Below, piece after piece: positions 26,877-36,010 of a stretch of DNA of 64,000 bases (its first letter is position 1; each line of letters opens with the position of its first letter). A model generated the notes under the pieces. It made no database searches. It saw only the letters and a program-made list of their open reading frames with translations, and was not told the DNA's origin. Source of the DNA: an uncultured Bacilli bacterium (lineage in GTDB: Bacteria; Bacillota_I; Bacilli_A; RF39; UBA660). The stretch covers positions 1 to 64,000 of the forward strand of contig CALWAL010000008.1 of NCBI GenBank assembly GCA_944373145.1, read 5' to 3'. The position numbers and the translations under genes were made by a program.

Positions 26877-28649
26877 CTAACAAGCAGGAAGAGCTCCAAT
26901 ATAATTAGATGGGCTATCCAAAGAACCATTATTATAAAATGTAATATGTAAATGATTTCCTGTTGAAGAACCTGTTGTTCCAACAGCCATAATGACATCA
27001 CCTTTACTAACTTTATCGCCAGTACTTACAAATAACTTTGAAGCATGCATATAGACGGATTGAACACCATTTCCATGATTAATTTTAACATAATTACCCA
27101 TTGAATTATGATATCCTGCTTCTGCAACCGTACCTGATGCTACTGCATATACAGGAGTCCCAGCAGCAGCTGGGTAATCATCACCACTATGAAATTGTTG
27201 CTCTCCACTAATTGGATGAATACGTGGGCCATACAAAGATGATCTACAACTTGTTGCCCCAGACGGTAAAGGGAAAATATACTCTCCAGAAGCTGAAGAT
27301 GGAGTCATGTCTGTATCACCTGTATCTGGATCAATACCAAGACTAGGCATATAATATTTTCTTTCAATATATTCTAATAAGAATTCATCATACTTATCAG
27401 CATCATACTTGTAATCATTAGTAATATTATAAGTTTCACCAGCATCACATTTTAAATAATAAGCTTCACCAGGTTCAAAATACTGAGCTTCAATATCGAT
27501 ATCAGTTTGAGACTTAGTAACTACTGTTGTCGTATTTCCTTCATCATCAGTTACCGTTTTTGTACAAGTCTGTGTAGTAGTTTTAGTTACCATATTTTTT
27601 GCTAAAATTTGCAAATCATATCTAAAATCGTCTGGATTTAAATATTTATACCCTGGAATTTTTTTGTAATCATAATCCCAATCTAAATCCATCAAAAGAT
27701 CTAAATTTTCTACATCATCTAAGTTATAATCGTGCAAGCTTCTCTTCATTGTTTTTTCTTCATCAGAATCACTAAACATCATTGTCGCATGTAATAAAAC
27801 CCAATCTAGATTAACGTTATATTTATTTTCATATCTATAAAGAATATCCGCAGCTTTTAAATAATATCTAAATTCTGGTCTCTCTAAACATTCTTCACCA
27901 TCACACTTAAAATCAGAAGAATATACATTTCCTAATTTTTCCAATCTTTCTTGGTAAATACTTGGAATATTAGACCCCATTCCCAATTCACTACCATATC
28001 CTTGACCAATTTCATTTTGCATATCTTCCAATAATTGACGATCATCAGCTGTCATTTTACCTAAAATAAGAGTACTCAAGCGAAGCTCAAAAACTGAAGA
28101 TATAAGTGAAACAAAGAAAGCTACCATAATGCAACAGCAAGCGCCAAGCAATAAAATTTTCCACAAAATACTTTTAGGTATTGCTATTTCAGTTTTAGCA
28201 TCAACAATACTTGAATTTATACTTTCTTTACTATCATTGGAATTTTCTGTTTCATCGCCTTTTTTGGCTTTACCATCGCCACTTAAACCACCAGCTATTT
28301 TTTGTAAAGCACGCCCACCAGGAACTCTCTTTGCCAATTTCTTTTCTAACATTTCAGAACTTTTACCACCAGTTAACGTATCTGCGGTTTTAACAGCTTT
28401 TCCAGCCGTGCTAGCATAAGGAATTTTTGTTTTTGATAATGCATCGGCTGCATTACGAATATTCTTTCCCCGATTATTAGCAATATCCCGCTGCTGCTGT
28501 AAAGATGATTGCTGTTGTGATATTTGCTTGGCATGAAGTTGATTATTAACCCCTCTTATATCCTTATTAGCTCTATCAACGTTAGATTTTAATACCGAAT
28601 TGTATTCATCAGCTGCACGATGCCCGTTATTAATAACATTTTGAGCCAT
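26877..28649 (-). CDS. M23 metallopeptidase of the type IV secretion operon
   Basis: 590-aa bitopic protein. The first about 160 residues are cytoplasmic, Gln/Asn/Lys-rich and helical; a membrane helix lies about 166-190; a middle extracellular region (about 190-450) includes a Thr-rich segment; the C terminus (about 455-590) is an M23/LytM endopeptidase domain with the zinc motifs HSGDD and HLHITF and the family sequence GPRIHPISGEQ. It should cut peptidoglycan peptides, as TraG/LytM-type proteins do in Gram-positive conjugation. It follows virB4 by 33 nt. Confidence 0.88.
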   Translation of the reverse strand: MAQNVINNGHRAADEYNSVLKSNVDRANKDIRGVNNQLHAKQISQQQSSLQQQRDIANNRGKNIRNAADALSKTKIPYASTAGKAVKTADTLTGGKSSEMLEKKLAKRVPGGRALQKIAGGLSGDGKAKKGDETENSNDSKESINSSIVDAKTEIAIPKSILWKILLLGACCCIMVAFFVSLISSVFELRLSTLILGKMTADDRQLLEDMQNEIGQGYGSELGMGSNIPSIYQERLEKLGNVYSSDFKCDGEECLERPEFRYYLKAADILYRYENKYNVNLDWVLLHATMMFSDSDEEKTMKRSLHDYNLDDVENLDLLMDLDWDYDYKKIPGYKYLNPDDFRYDLQILAKNMVTKTTTQTCTKTVTDDEGNTTTVVTKSQTDIDIEAQYFEPGEAYYLKCDAGETYNITNDYKYDADKYDEFLLEYIERKYYMPSLGIDPDTGDTDMTPSSASGEYIFPLPSGATSCRSSLYGPRIHPISGEQQFHSGDDYPAAAGTPVYAVASGTVAEAGYHNSMGNYVKINHGNGVQSVYMHASKLFVSTGDKVSKGDVIMAVGTTGSSTGNHLHITFYNNGSLDSPSNYIGALPAC

Positions 28650-28682
28650 TTAAATCACCACCTAAACAATTGGAGGATTATA

Positions 28683-30470
28683 TTATAATCCTCCACCTTT
28701 ACCAAAGGACTCTAATTCTTCCTCTGTTGCTACTACATTAATTCTCATACGCCTACTTCCACATACAAATAAAGCTTCCCCTTGTGAATATCTCTTAATA
28801 CTTTCTTTTTCACTATCATTTAAATCTATTAATCGAGCTAAATCTTCAGCGGCTTGTTTCTTAAGTCCCATTACTAAATAGTAAGAAGCATTATCAAAAA
28901 TTGCTTTACCTTGCGTAATTACTGCTGGATCAGCAAAATCAGTAGGTTGTTGCGTAATAATTATCGTTCCCGTATTGTATTTACGAGCACGTCTTTGAAT
29001 TTGTGCTAAAAAGTCAGCACCTAATGCATTTTGATTACTTAACAATACATGTGCTTCATCAACCATTAAAACGGTATTTATACGAGCATCAAGAGTTAAA
29101 CTCCATGCATACTTTAATACATTAAAAAATAAAGCATTTCTAATATTAGCATCAGAATTCATCAACTCTCTAATATTAAACACAATAATATCACTATTAG
29201 TACTAATTGTGGTATGTCCGTCAAAGTAATAACGCAATTCTTTAATTAATGGTCTAATTTTTAATTCTAAGCGTTCTAATATATCGCGTTCTTGTGTTCT
29301 CTCTGGCATTGATAATATCTTACCTTTAATCGTAGCATAAACATCTTTAAATGTTGGATAATCCCTAGATGTTAATTTAGTAAAATCGGTATCAAAATTA
29401 ATACTAAAGCGACGATATGTTTCTTGAAGAATTTCACTAAACATATTAACAACATCTTCTTCAACACTTGGATCGTAATACTTCAAGAAAGCCTTAACTG
29501 ACTGTAAAGTTCTTGTTAACGTTGTATACCCTAATCCCTGTTTAATTTCTTCATCATCAGAATCAGAAACAACTTCAAGTGGATTTATCATACCAAATTG
29601 TCCACCTTTACCAAGGCTGATAAAATCACCGCCATAAAGGTTACACATGTCTTCTAATTCACCTTCAGGGTCAATAACAACAATCTGATGTCCATTACGA
29701 ATATGACTTCTTAAAAGTAATTTTGCTGCTGTTGATTTACCACTACCAGAAGTACCCAAAATAATCATATTAGCATTATTTCGATTGTGTTCTTTTTTTA
29801 TTTGATATAAAAATTGATTAAACAAAATAACTCCACCAGAGAAATCAATTCCCAATAAGGTTGATAATCCTGGGTCTTTTATACTGTCAAAGATAAATGG
29901 ATACATAGCAGCCATCGTTGGGGCTGGAATTGGAGTTCCAATTCTATCCTCAATGTCTTGTTTTGGATAAATTGGAAGCATTGATTTTAAAACTCTATCT
30001 TGCTCAAAGCGAAGCGGAATAGCTTTCATTTCCATCGCTTCCATATAATTTCTAACTTGTAACTTTTTTAATGTTAATTCATCTTCAGAATTAGCTGTAA
30101 TCATAATGTGCATTTGAAAATCATAAATTTTAGCTTGACTAGCAGCTAATTCTGATACGAATTGTTCCAAAGAATCATAGTCTTGTCTAATTCTTTCTTG
30201 GATTGTACGATCATGTTCTTCTTGATATCTTTGCTTCAAATCAGCCAACTCTTTATTAAGCATTTTTTGAATCATTGAAAATGGTAAAGGAATATGTTTA
30301 ATTACTAATTTAATTCCAGACATTGATGTTAATGAGGACAAATATCCCGGATAAATATATTTTGGATAACTTATAACAGTTAAAATAGTGGCATATTTAT
30401 CACTAATAACAAATTCAGCTGGTTTAAACTCCAAGCCTTTAGGAGCAATTTGGCTTCTAATATCCATCAT
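28683..30470 (-). CDS. virB4: VirB4/TraE-type secretion ATPase
   Basis: 595-aa ATPase that powers assembly and transport in type IV systems. The N-terminal about 200 residues match the VirB4 N-domain; the motor has Walker A GTSGSGKS (239-246), VIDPEGELEDM, Walker B TVLMVDEAH (466-474) and the sensor-like IIITQQPTDF. No membrane helix. ATG overlaps the stop of the TrsD-like gene (ATGA), so translation is coupled. Neighbours PrgI, TrsD-like and VirB6 are in the order seen in Gram-positive conjugative elements. Confidence 0.95.
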   Translation of the reverse strand: MMDIRSQIAPKGLEFKPAEFVISDKYATILTVISYPKYIYPGYLSSLTSMSGIKLVIKHIPLPFSMIQKMLNKELADLKQRYQEEHDRTIQERIRQDYDSLEQFVSELAASQAKIYDFQMHIMITANSEDELTLKKLQVRNYMEAMEMKAIPLRFEQDRVLKSMLPIYPKQDIEDRIGTPIPAPTMAAMYPFIFDSIKDPGLSTLLGIDFSGGVILFNQFLYQIKKEHNRNNANMIILGTSGSGKSTAAKLLLRSHIRNGHQIVVIDPEGELEDMCNLYGGDFISLGKGGQFGMINPLEVVSDSDDEEIKQGLGYTTLTRTLQSVKAFLKYYDPSVEEDVVNMFSEILQETYRRFSINFDTDFTKLTSRDYPTFKDVYATIKGKILSMPERTQERDILERLELKIRPLIKELRYYFDGHTTISTNSDIIVFNIRELMNSDANIRNALFFNVLKYAWSLTLDARINTVLMVDEAHVLLSNQNALGADFLAQIQRRARKYNTGTIIITQQPTDFADPAVITQGKAIFDNASYYLVMGLKKQAAEDLARLIDLNDSEKESIKRYSQGEALFVCGSRRMRINVVATEEELESFGKGGGL

Positions 30471-31012
30471 GCTAACACCGTCCCAAAATTAGTCGTTTGT
30501 CCACCATTTAAGAAATTATCTAATATCATTCTTAAATCATCATTGGTAGTTTGAAATGCTGTTAAACCAGCATTGGCAAAATTATTAATTAAATTTCTAA
30601 TACGCTTGTTAATAATTTCATTATCTTTTTCTTTAAATAATAAGAAATATTCAGTATCAACAACATTATTAGACATAAATGAATTAGCTTTATTTATATC
30701 TTCATTAATAATTTTTCTCTTTGCCGGATCATTAGTTGTATTATATAACAATTGTAGTTGAGAAAGATAAACATTAATGTCAACTGGTCTATCAGCTACC
30801 ACAATCCAAAATTCAAAGTCAATAACATTATAAACGGTCTTCAAATTAGTAATAATTGCATCTTGAACACTTGATTCAAGAATAAAAATATTTCGTGGCA
30901 TAATCTTTACACCTGTAACTTTTTGACCATTGTCAAGAATAATTGTTCCATTAGTTATTCCTTTTACAGGAATATCATCATTTGTATATTTACTTTTCAC
31001 TTTCGTCGCCAT
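30467..31012 (-). CDS. TrsD/TraD-like small protein upstream of VirB4
   Basis: 181-aa soluble protein. Segments such as FEFWIVVADRPVDINVYLSQ and the C-terminal NAGLTAFQTTNDDLRMILDN resemble the extra N-terminal module of some VirB4 ATPases and the separate TrsD/TraD proteins found between PrgI/TrsC and VirB4/TrsE in staphylococcal and enterococcal plasmids. I infer it is a VirB4 accessory subunit. The start at 31012 (MATKVKSK) is chosen over 31066, which would overlap PrgI by 77 nt; the remaining overlap is 23 nt. It overlaps virB4 by 4 nt. Confidence 0.72.
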   Translation of the reverse strand: MATKVKSKYTNDDIPVKGITNGTIILDNGQKVTGVKIMPRNIFILESSVQDAIITNLKTVYNVIDFEFWIVVADRPVDINVYLSQLQLLYNTTNDPAKRKIINEDINKANSFMSNNVVDTEYFLLFKEKDNEIINKRIRNLINNFANAGLTAFQTTNDDLRMILDNFLNGGQTTNFGTVLA

Positions 31013-31307
31013 AGTTAAAACACCAACCTTTCCATACAAATCTTTGCCTTGTCGTATAAAATTCAAATGCTATTTTTATAAATGTTAATACATTATGATA
31101 ATTAGGAATTGGCATTGTCAAAAAGGCACAAATACAACCCGGCATAATTGCTATAATTGCCCAAACCAATTCATCAACTGGTAACAACATCAGAAGAAGG
31201 AGTGAAACTCCCACTCCTATACTAAATAAAATTAAATCAAATGTATTAAATACTCCAAAAATTAACATAGATTTTTTAGAGTTAGCCGGTATTAAATATG
31301 AACCCAT
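30990..31307 (-). CDS. PrgI/VirB3-like membrane protein
   Basis: 105-aa protein with two closely spaced membrane helices (about 22-42 and 46-66) and the diagnostic C-terminal segments MPIPNYHNVLTFI and TTRQRFVWKGW of the PrgI family, the VirB3-like inner-membrane component of Gram-positive type IV secretion. It lies 20 nt after the VirB6-like gene and overlaps the TrsD-like gene. Identification is strong. Confidence 0.9.
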   Translation of the reverse strand: MGSYLIPANSKKSMLIFGVFNTFDLILFSIGVGVSLLLLMLLPVDELVWAIIAIMPGCICAFLTMPIPNYHNVLTFIKIAFEFYTTRQRFVWKGWCFNYGDESEK

Positions 31308-31327
31308 TATGTATCACACCCTCTTTA

Positions 31328-33466
31328 TTATTTTTGACCTTTTCTTTGTGCGTAATTATCAACAGTTGTTGCACGGTTTGCAGCCGTAGAACCAGAAATT
31401 TGTGCACTAACACCTTTAGTAGAGCCATTGATAGTTTTAGCATCGGCACTAGCAGAGACCTTTCCAATACCTGGATCAAATGCGCTAGTAGCACTATTTA
31501 AATCTTTAACCAATGACTGCATTGTAGCATAAGCTTCAGTTATAGCTCTATCAGTGTAAGAATCTTGTGTATGTTCTGTTCCAGCTGCTAATCTATTCAA
31601 TCTAGTATCTTTAATATCTTCCAAATCGGCTATACGTTGCTGTTGTTCACTAACAGCAGATAAATAATCTGCTTCACTAGCGAAATCACTTCTATTAATT
31701 GTAGTTTTCTTAACTTCATCTAAATATTTTTCTAAACCTTTTATACCATCGAAACTTCCATATTTAGCGTATTTAGAACCATATGCTGAAGCATTAAATG
31801 TTTGTTTATCATTTCCAACTGCTGCATTTTGCATTGCTTTATATGTATCTTGAATTTTTTTGGCTGTGTCTGTTGCAGCTTTTACAGCTTCACCTTTAGT
31901 ATGAACTCCCATAGTTTGTTGAGCCTTAGAAACCATCATTTCGCCCCAACTAACTCCATCATCTATCCTATCTTGACGTGATTGTTTAGCTTTCATTGCA
32001 GCTCCATATGAGTTAGAAAAATTCTTTCCCATTTTTTCTCCTTTTGCTGCGCCAACTAAGCCTCTACCTGTTGCAGATAACCCCCCAGCAAAAGCGCTAG
32101 AAATTGCTCTAAGTCTTCCTAAGCCCCTATTATTAGTAAATCCTGTTATCGCATTAGAGCCAAATGCAGCAACACCAGCTGCACCTGCACCTGCAGCTCC
32201 AAAAATTTGTTTTCCTAGAAATGCTTCATCTGCAAATTTTTTAAACGGATTAAGTTGAAATTTACCGTCACCACTAACTTTAAGACCCAAAGCATCGTCT
32301 AAAATTTTTGGCAACTGTCTAACAAATATTAAAACCCCAACAATCATAAATACATTTAAAAGCCAATTTCCTTGAATTACTTCACCAGTTATAAAATCTG
32401 TATAGCCTCCCATAATAGTAATTGCATATACACCTAAATACAAAGCAAATAATCTTAAAAATAAGCTCAAATATGTTTTCCAACAATATTCAATCCATTT
32501 TTTAAACATTCCTTTATCTCCGCTTTTTGGATCAATATATGAAAGAATTGGTACCGGAGAAATCATTTCCAAAAACCCTAATTTAACACTACGAACAGCA
32601 ATATCTATACAAAATAATATAAATAAATATATAACAACAATGCCAACTGCCGTACTAATAAACATTCGATAATCAATAACATATTTATCTTCAACAGAAA
32701 CCAAAATCAAATCTTTTCGCATCAATAAAGAATAATTTTTTTGTGCTAAAGCTTGTGCATATGTTTGAAATAAATCTACTGAATCCTCATCATCTTCAAA
32801 AGCTTGACAGAAATCAGTACTACAATCATAAGTGTCACTACTTTCTTGATAATTGCCAAAACATTCTGGATTTAAAGCTTTAATAAATTTCGAATCTCCA
32901 CGGGATTTAATAATACCATTATCAGCTATATCATATACTTGTTCACATGGTGAAAAATCATAATCATCATCAAAATAAAATTCAGAATAATTTGGTTGCA
33001 AAAATGCTGACATTAAAGTAAATTGTATATCATCGCCGGCGGTTTCAACATAATTATCATTTGGTACTGTTCCCGCCGCTGAATTACCAAAAACTAAATG
33101 CATTAAAGTATTTTCTTCTAATATAATAGCTTGAAGCGTATAAGCTTCTCTAAATATGTAAGGAACTAACACTAAAAGTGCTAGAGAAATGACAATTCTT
33201 TTGGCTATATTAGAAAAGCCTTTGTTTTTATCACTAAAATCATCGGGATTTATAATGTAGTTAATTAAGGAGATTGTTACTTTGAATAACATGAATATAC
33301 CGGCTATTGCAAAAATTCTTGAAGAAAATTCAGAAATAACATCACTACTAAAAATGGATGTTCTAGTTATTTGCAAAAGCAAAGTGTATACATCATCAAT
33401 TAATCCAAATACAACAGAATCTAATTGAAAGAAGAATCCTCTAATTGTATTATAAAAGAATTCCAT
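31328..33466 (-). CDS. VirB6/TrbL-like polytopic channel protein
   Basis: 712-aa membrane protein. The N-terminal about 440 residues hold six or more helices (about 50-75, 90-110, 272-296, 330-360, 370-390, 410-440) with an extracellular loop of about 150 residues containing four or more Cys (DDDYDFSPC, NPECFG, YDCSTDFC). The C-terminal about 270 residues are soluble, Ala/Gly/Gln-rich and helical. This matches VirB6/TrbL-type channel components of Gram-positive systems in size, topology and position (before PrgI and VirB4). AGGTGA precedes the ATG. A shadow frame at 31282-31494 lies across its end. Confidence 0.82.
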   Translation of the reverse strand: MEFFYNTIRGFFFQLDSVVFGLIDDVYTLLLQITRTSIFSSDVISEFSSRIFAIAGIFMLFKVTISLINYIINPDDFSDKNKGFSNIAKRIVISLALLVLVPYIFREAYTLQAIILEENTLMHLVFGNSAAGTVPNDNYVETAGDDIQFTLMSAFLQPNYSEFYFDDDYDFSPCEQVYDIADNGIIKSRGDSKFIKALNPECFGNYQESSDTYDCSTDFCQAFEDDEDSVDLFQTYAQALAQKNYSLLMRKDLILVSVEDKYVIDYRMFISTAVGIVVIYLFILFCIDIAVRSVKLGFLEMISPVPILSYIDPKSGDKGMFKKWIEYCWKTYLSLFLRLFALYLGVYAITIMGGYTDFITGEVIQGNWLLNVFMIVGVLIFVRQLPKILDDALGLKVSGDGKFQLNPFKKFADEAFLGKQIFGAAGAGAAGVAAFGSNAITGFTNNRGLGRLRAISSAFAGGLSATGRGLVGAAKGEKMGKNFSNSYGAAMKAKQSRQDRIDDGVSWGEMMVSKAQQTMGVHTKGEAVKAATDTAKKIQDTYKAMQNAAVGNDKQTFNASAYGSKYAKYGSFDGIKGLEKYLDEVKKTTINRSDFASEADYLSAVSEQQQRIADLEDIKDTRLNRLAAGTEHTQDSYTDRAITEAYATMQSLVKDLNSATSAFDPGIGKVSASADAKTINGSTKGVSAQISGSTAANRATTVDNYAQRKGQK

Positions 33467-33492
33467 ATATTTCGTTCACCTCACTTATTTAA

Positions 33493-34677
33493 TTAAAGTA
33501 CACAGAACGGATTGTTTGGATCTAATCCTGGTAAATTAAAGATATTCAAAATAAATTGTAAAATTAAAGGAACTATAAATACTAATGCTGCCGCAATTAA
33601 TCGTTTAACAAATCTTGCTCCAGCTTTTTTTATTTCACCTTCGTCATCAGAAGCAATTGTTTTTATAAAATCTAAAATTCCTAAAACAATTAATAACACA
33701 GGTACTATATATCTAATCATATTTATAATTTTAAAAATCCAAGCAAGAGTTCTTTCCCCAAATGTATTGCATACTTCTGTTTGAGAACCACTAACATCAT
33801 AGCCACAAATTTTACTAACATCATCCCTTATATTAGAGCAAGAACTCATGCAAGCTTTTGCGGTATTATCATCATCTGTATACGTAGTAGAAGAAGAGTA
33901 ATTATCACAAAGAGCTAACAAATCACGATAATGTTCCGTAAATTTCTCGCTAGAACATCCACCAGTACTTGCCTCAATTTGTAAGACTTTCATATATTCA
34001 TCATAAGTTGCACAATCGCTAGTTGAAATTGGCTCATCAAATTCAATATCCGCTAATGACTGTTCTTTTAAATCAACACAAGTTGCATCCGAAACAATTG
34101 AATAAAACCAAGAAGAATCTTCTCCCTCAATTTCAGTTAAACCATCTTTATAGAAAAAATAGCTTAAAACCTCATTATCATCATCTCCAAAGAAAGAATC
34201 AACAAAACCTTTTAAAAGAGAATCATTAGAAGTTTGAGAACATAATGTAATTCTTTCTGGACAATAATCTTTAGAGATTTCATAGGCCTCTCGGTTCGCA
34301 TACAACTTTCCAGTATATGTGTATTTAGTTCGATATGAGCAATCCCATGATGGCTCCCAGCCGAACAAATTAACCTTCCAACTTCCTAAATAAGCTTCAC
34401 AAATTGCTTGATCAAATGAATCTATATAAAAATCAAAATGTTCATCATTTGCAGGTTTTAAATAATCGTCACCGCCAACGATGGGAATAATGCGATCAGA
34501 TTCATTATAAGCGATAGTATATTCGTTATATCCCGTAATCTTAATTTGAAAATATGTTTTAAAATTATCGCTTGTTCCCTCACCATAAGTACAAGTAATG
34601 GCGTTTACGTAATCTATTCCAAGCAAAAATGTTACCATAAATAAAAACAACATAGTCATTTTTTTATTAATTTGCAT
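33493..34677 (-). CDS. Exported protein with C-terminal VirB2-like two-helix domain
   Basis: 394-aa protein. A signal peptide (about 1-25, FLLGIDYVNA) leads a Cys-rich extracellular domain of about 275 residues, then two membrane helices separated by the charged loop DEGEIKKAGARFVKRLI. That loop and the second helix (AAALVFIVPLIL) match the VirB2-like family elsewhere in the window. It is thus a VirB2-like subunit with a large surface domain. AAGGAG lies eight bases before ATG. First gene of the type IV operon, after a terminator; a TATAAT follows that terminator but no clear -35. Confidence 0.75.
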   Translation of the reverse strand: MQINKKMTMLFLFMVTFLLGIDYVNAITCTYGEGTSDNFKTYFQIKITGYNEYTIAYNESDRIIPIVGGDDYLKPANDEHFDFYIDSFDQAICEAYLGSWKVNLFGWEPSWDCSYRTKYTYTGKLYANREAYEISKDYCPERITLCSQTSNDSLLKGFVDSFFGDDDNEVLSYFFYKDGLTEIEGEDSSWFYSIVSDATCVDLKEQSLADIEFDEPISTSDCATYDEYMKVLQIEASTGGCSSEKFTEHYRDLLALCDNYSSSTTYTDDDNTAKACMSSCSNIRDDVSKICGYDVSGSQTEVCNTFGERTLAWIFKIINMIRYIVPVLLIVLGILDFIKTIASDDEGEIKKAGARFVKRLIAAALVFIVPLILQFILNIFNLPGLDPNNPFCVL

Positions 34678-34724
34678 ATTTTTAACTCCTTAATCTACAA
34701 TTAAATTACACTAACATAATTATA

Positions 34725-34756
34725 GCAAAAAAAAACTATTAAATAAATAGTTTTTT
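34725..34756 (-). terminator. Terminator before the type IV core operon
   Basis: AACTATT/AATAGTT-type stem (34734-34740 with 34746-34752) extended by A/T pairs and followed on the minus strand by a run of T. It closes the gene at 34764-35453. Confidence 0.8.
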
Positions 34757-34763
34757 ATTATTA

Positions 34764-35453
34764 TTACTTAGAGTTTGAAACTTCTCTAGATGAGTATACC
34801 GCAGCTATATAATCATCAGCTTTATCATAAGTTACACCATCTACATCATAGCCTGATATCTCATTAATACAATTTGAATCATTCAAGCAACTAGCAATTT
34901 GCATCCCATCAGCATACACTGAATATTTATTAACACCGACTCCTAGTCCTTTTGTATTTTCCTCAATTGTACTGCTTGAGACAATATCTTCCAATAGTTG
35001 AGTTCCTTCCAAAGGAGTTACTCCATCATCACGTCTACTAACTCCTTCAATAACAGCATCATCTAAAACAGAATAAGCTCCATCTATATTTTTATCGAAA
35101 CGTACCAAATAATTAGTACCATTTTCTGAATATACATAGTAATCATCTAAATAGTAAGTATCTGGATCTTGATCTTGTAGTGTGTATACAGCCATGTAAG
35201 AATTACCATGTGTTGATTGTACTAAACCTGTCTCTTCATCACGTGCATTTTTATGTAAGCTAAAGGCAGCAAAAGCTACAGACAAGACAATACCTCCTAT
35301 AACTAATTTCTTTAGTGTACGCCTAATAAATCCTTTCGCCTTTTTATTTTTCTTACTACCTTCACGATCAACCTTCATTTTTCTTCTCTCGCGTTTTGGC
35401 TTTTCAACTTCTTCGGCATCATCATCAAACATACCATAATCTTGTTCTTCCAT
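34764..35453 (-). CDS. Bitopic membrane protein with extracellular domain, unknown (VirB8-like topology)
   Basis: 229-aa protein: acidic then very basic cytoplasmic N terminus (about 1-50), one membrane helix (about 51-68) and an extracellular domain of about 160 residues with two Cys (IASCLNDSNCIN). This topology resembles VirB8/TcpC-type subunits, but I see no convincing NTF2-fold motif. ATG 35453 is chosen because AAAGGGGAG is well spaced; the longer TTG start contains that ribosome site. It has its own terminator and lies between the VirB2-like gene at 35564 and the type IV operon. Confidence 0.65.
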   Translation of the reverse strand: MEEQDYGMFDDDAEEVEKPKRERRKMKVDREGSKKNKKAKGFIRRTLKKLVIGGIVLSVAFAAFSLHKNARDEETGLVQSTHGNSYMAVYTLQDQDPDTYYLDDYYVYSENGTNYLVRFDKNIDGAYSVLDDAVIEGVSRRDDGVTPLEGTQLLEDIVSSSTIEENTKGLGVGVNKYSVYADGMQIASCLNDSNCINEISGYDVDGVTYDKADDYIAAVYSSREVSNSK

Positions 35454-35523
35454 ATTTAACTCCCCTTTCAATGAGCATTATATTATCATTTTTAATAAAA
35501 AAATGCAAATTATTTATCTTAAT

Positions 35524-35556
35524 TAAAAAAAGATATATTCATCCGAATATATCTCT
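35524..35556 (-). terminator. Terminator of the VirB2-like gene at 35564
   Basis: Perfect 10-bp stem AGATATATTC/GAATATATCT (35531-35540 and 35545-35554), 4-nt loop and seven T on the minus strand. Confidence 0.93.
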
Positions 35557-35563
35557 AATTTTA

Positions 35564-35953
35564 TTAGAAGCTTCCTTCGTCTGAACCAGCAGAATCAAGG
35601 TCACAGTTATTATTATTTACAAAACAATCAAAGCAAGAAGCAACGCTATCTTCATCACCTGCTAAGAAACCGATAACCATTTGAACTATTGTAATTATAA
35701 AGAATACAATAATAGCAGCAATTAAACGTTTAATAAATGTTTGTTGGCCCTTCTTTATCTCGTCTTCTTTTTGTGCCATAACCGCTTTTGCTAAATCCAT
35801 CATACCGAATATAATTAATAAAATTGGCACAGCAATTTTTATAATTAACACAACAACGTGTACGACATTTGGTATCATACCACTAAATGATAAATCTAAA
35901 TCTCCGCATGTATATGTAGCAGTTGTGGATATATTCGCTAACGTTTGAATCAT
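35564..35953 (-). CDS. VirB2/TrbC-like two-helix protein, candidate highly expressed subunit
   Basis: 129-aa protein with two membrane helices (about 27-50, 72-92) around the family loop EDEIKKGQQTFIKRLI and a Cys tail (ASCFDCF, then NC). Unlike its relatives it has no evident N-terminal signal peptide. It is the only one with a perfect consensus promoter (TTGACA-17-TATAAT), an AGGAGG ribosome site and a perfect terminator, so it is a separate, probably strong transcription unit. VirB2/TrbC proteins form the pilus or pore-lining of type IV systems; a major-subunit role here is inference. Confidence 0.75.
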   Translation of the reverse strand: MIQTLANISTTATYTCGDLDLSFSGMIPNVVHVVVLIIKIAVPILLIIFGMMDLAKAVMAQKEDEIKKGQQTFIKRLIAAIIVFFIITIVQMVIGFLAGDEDSVASCFDCFVNNNNCDLDSAGSDEGSF

Positions 35954-35977
35954 TTTATACCTCCTCTATCTAGAAAA

Positions 35978-36006
35978 ATTATACTATACATACATTTAAT
36001 TGTCAA
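35978..36006 (-). promoter_or_regulatory. Perfect-consensus sigma-A promoter of a VirB2-like gene
   Basis: Minus strand TTGACA (36001-36006), 17-nt spacer and TATAAT (35978-35983), 25 nt before the start codon. Confidence 0.93.
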
Positions 36007-36010
36007 TAAA

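Noticed and set aside
31282-31494. 70-aa frame between PrgI and the VirB6-like gene
   Set aside because: It overlaps the VirB6-like 3' end in another frame, has no ribosome site and an unlikely composition.
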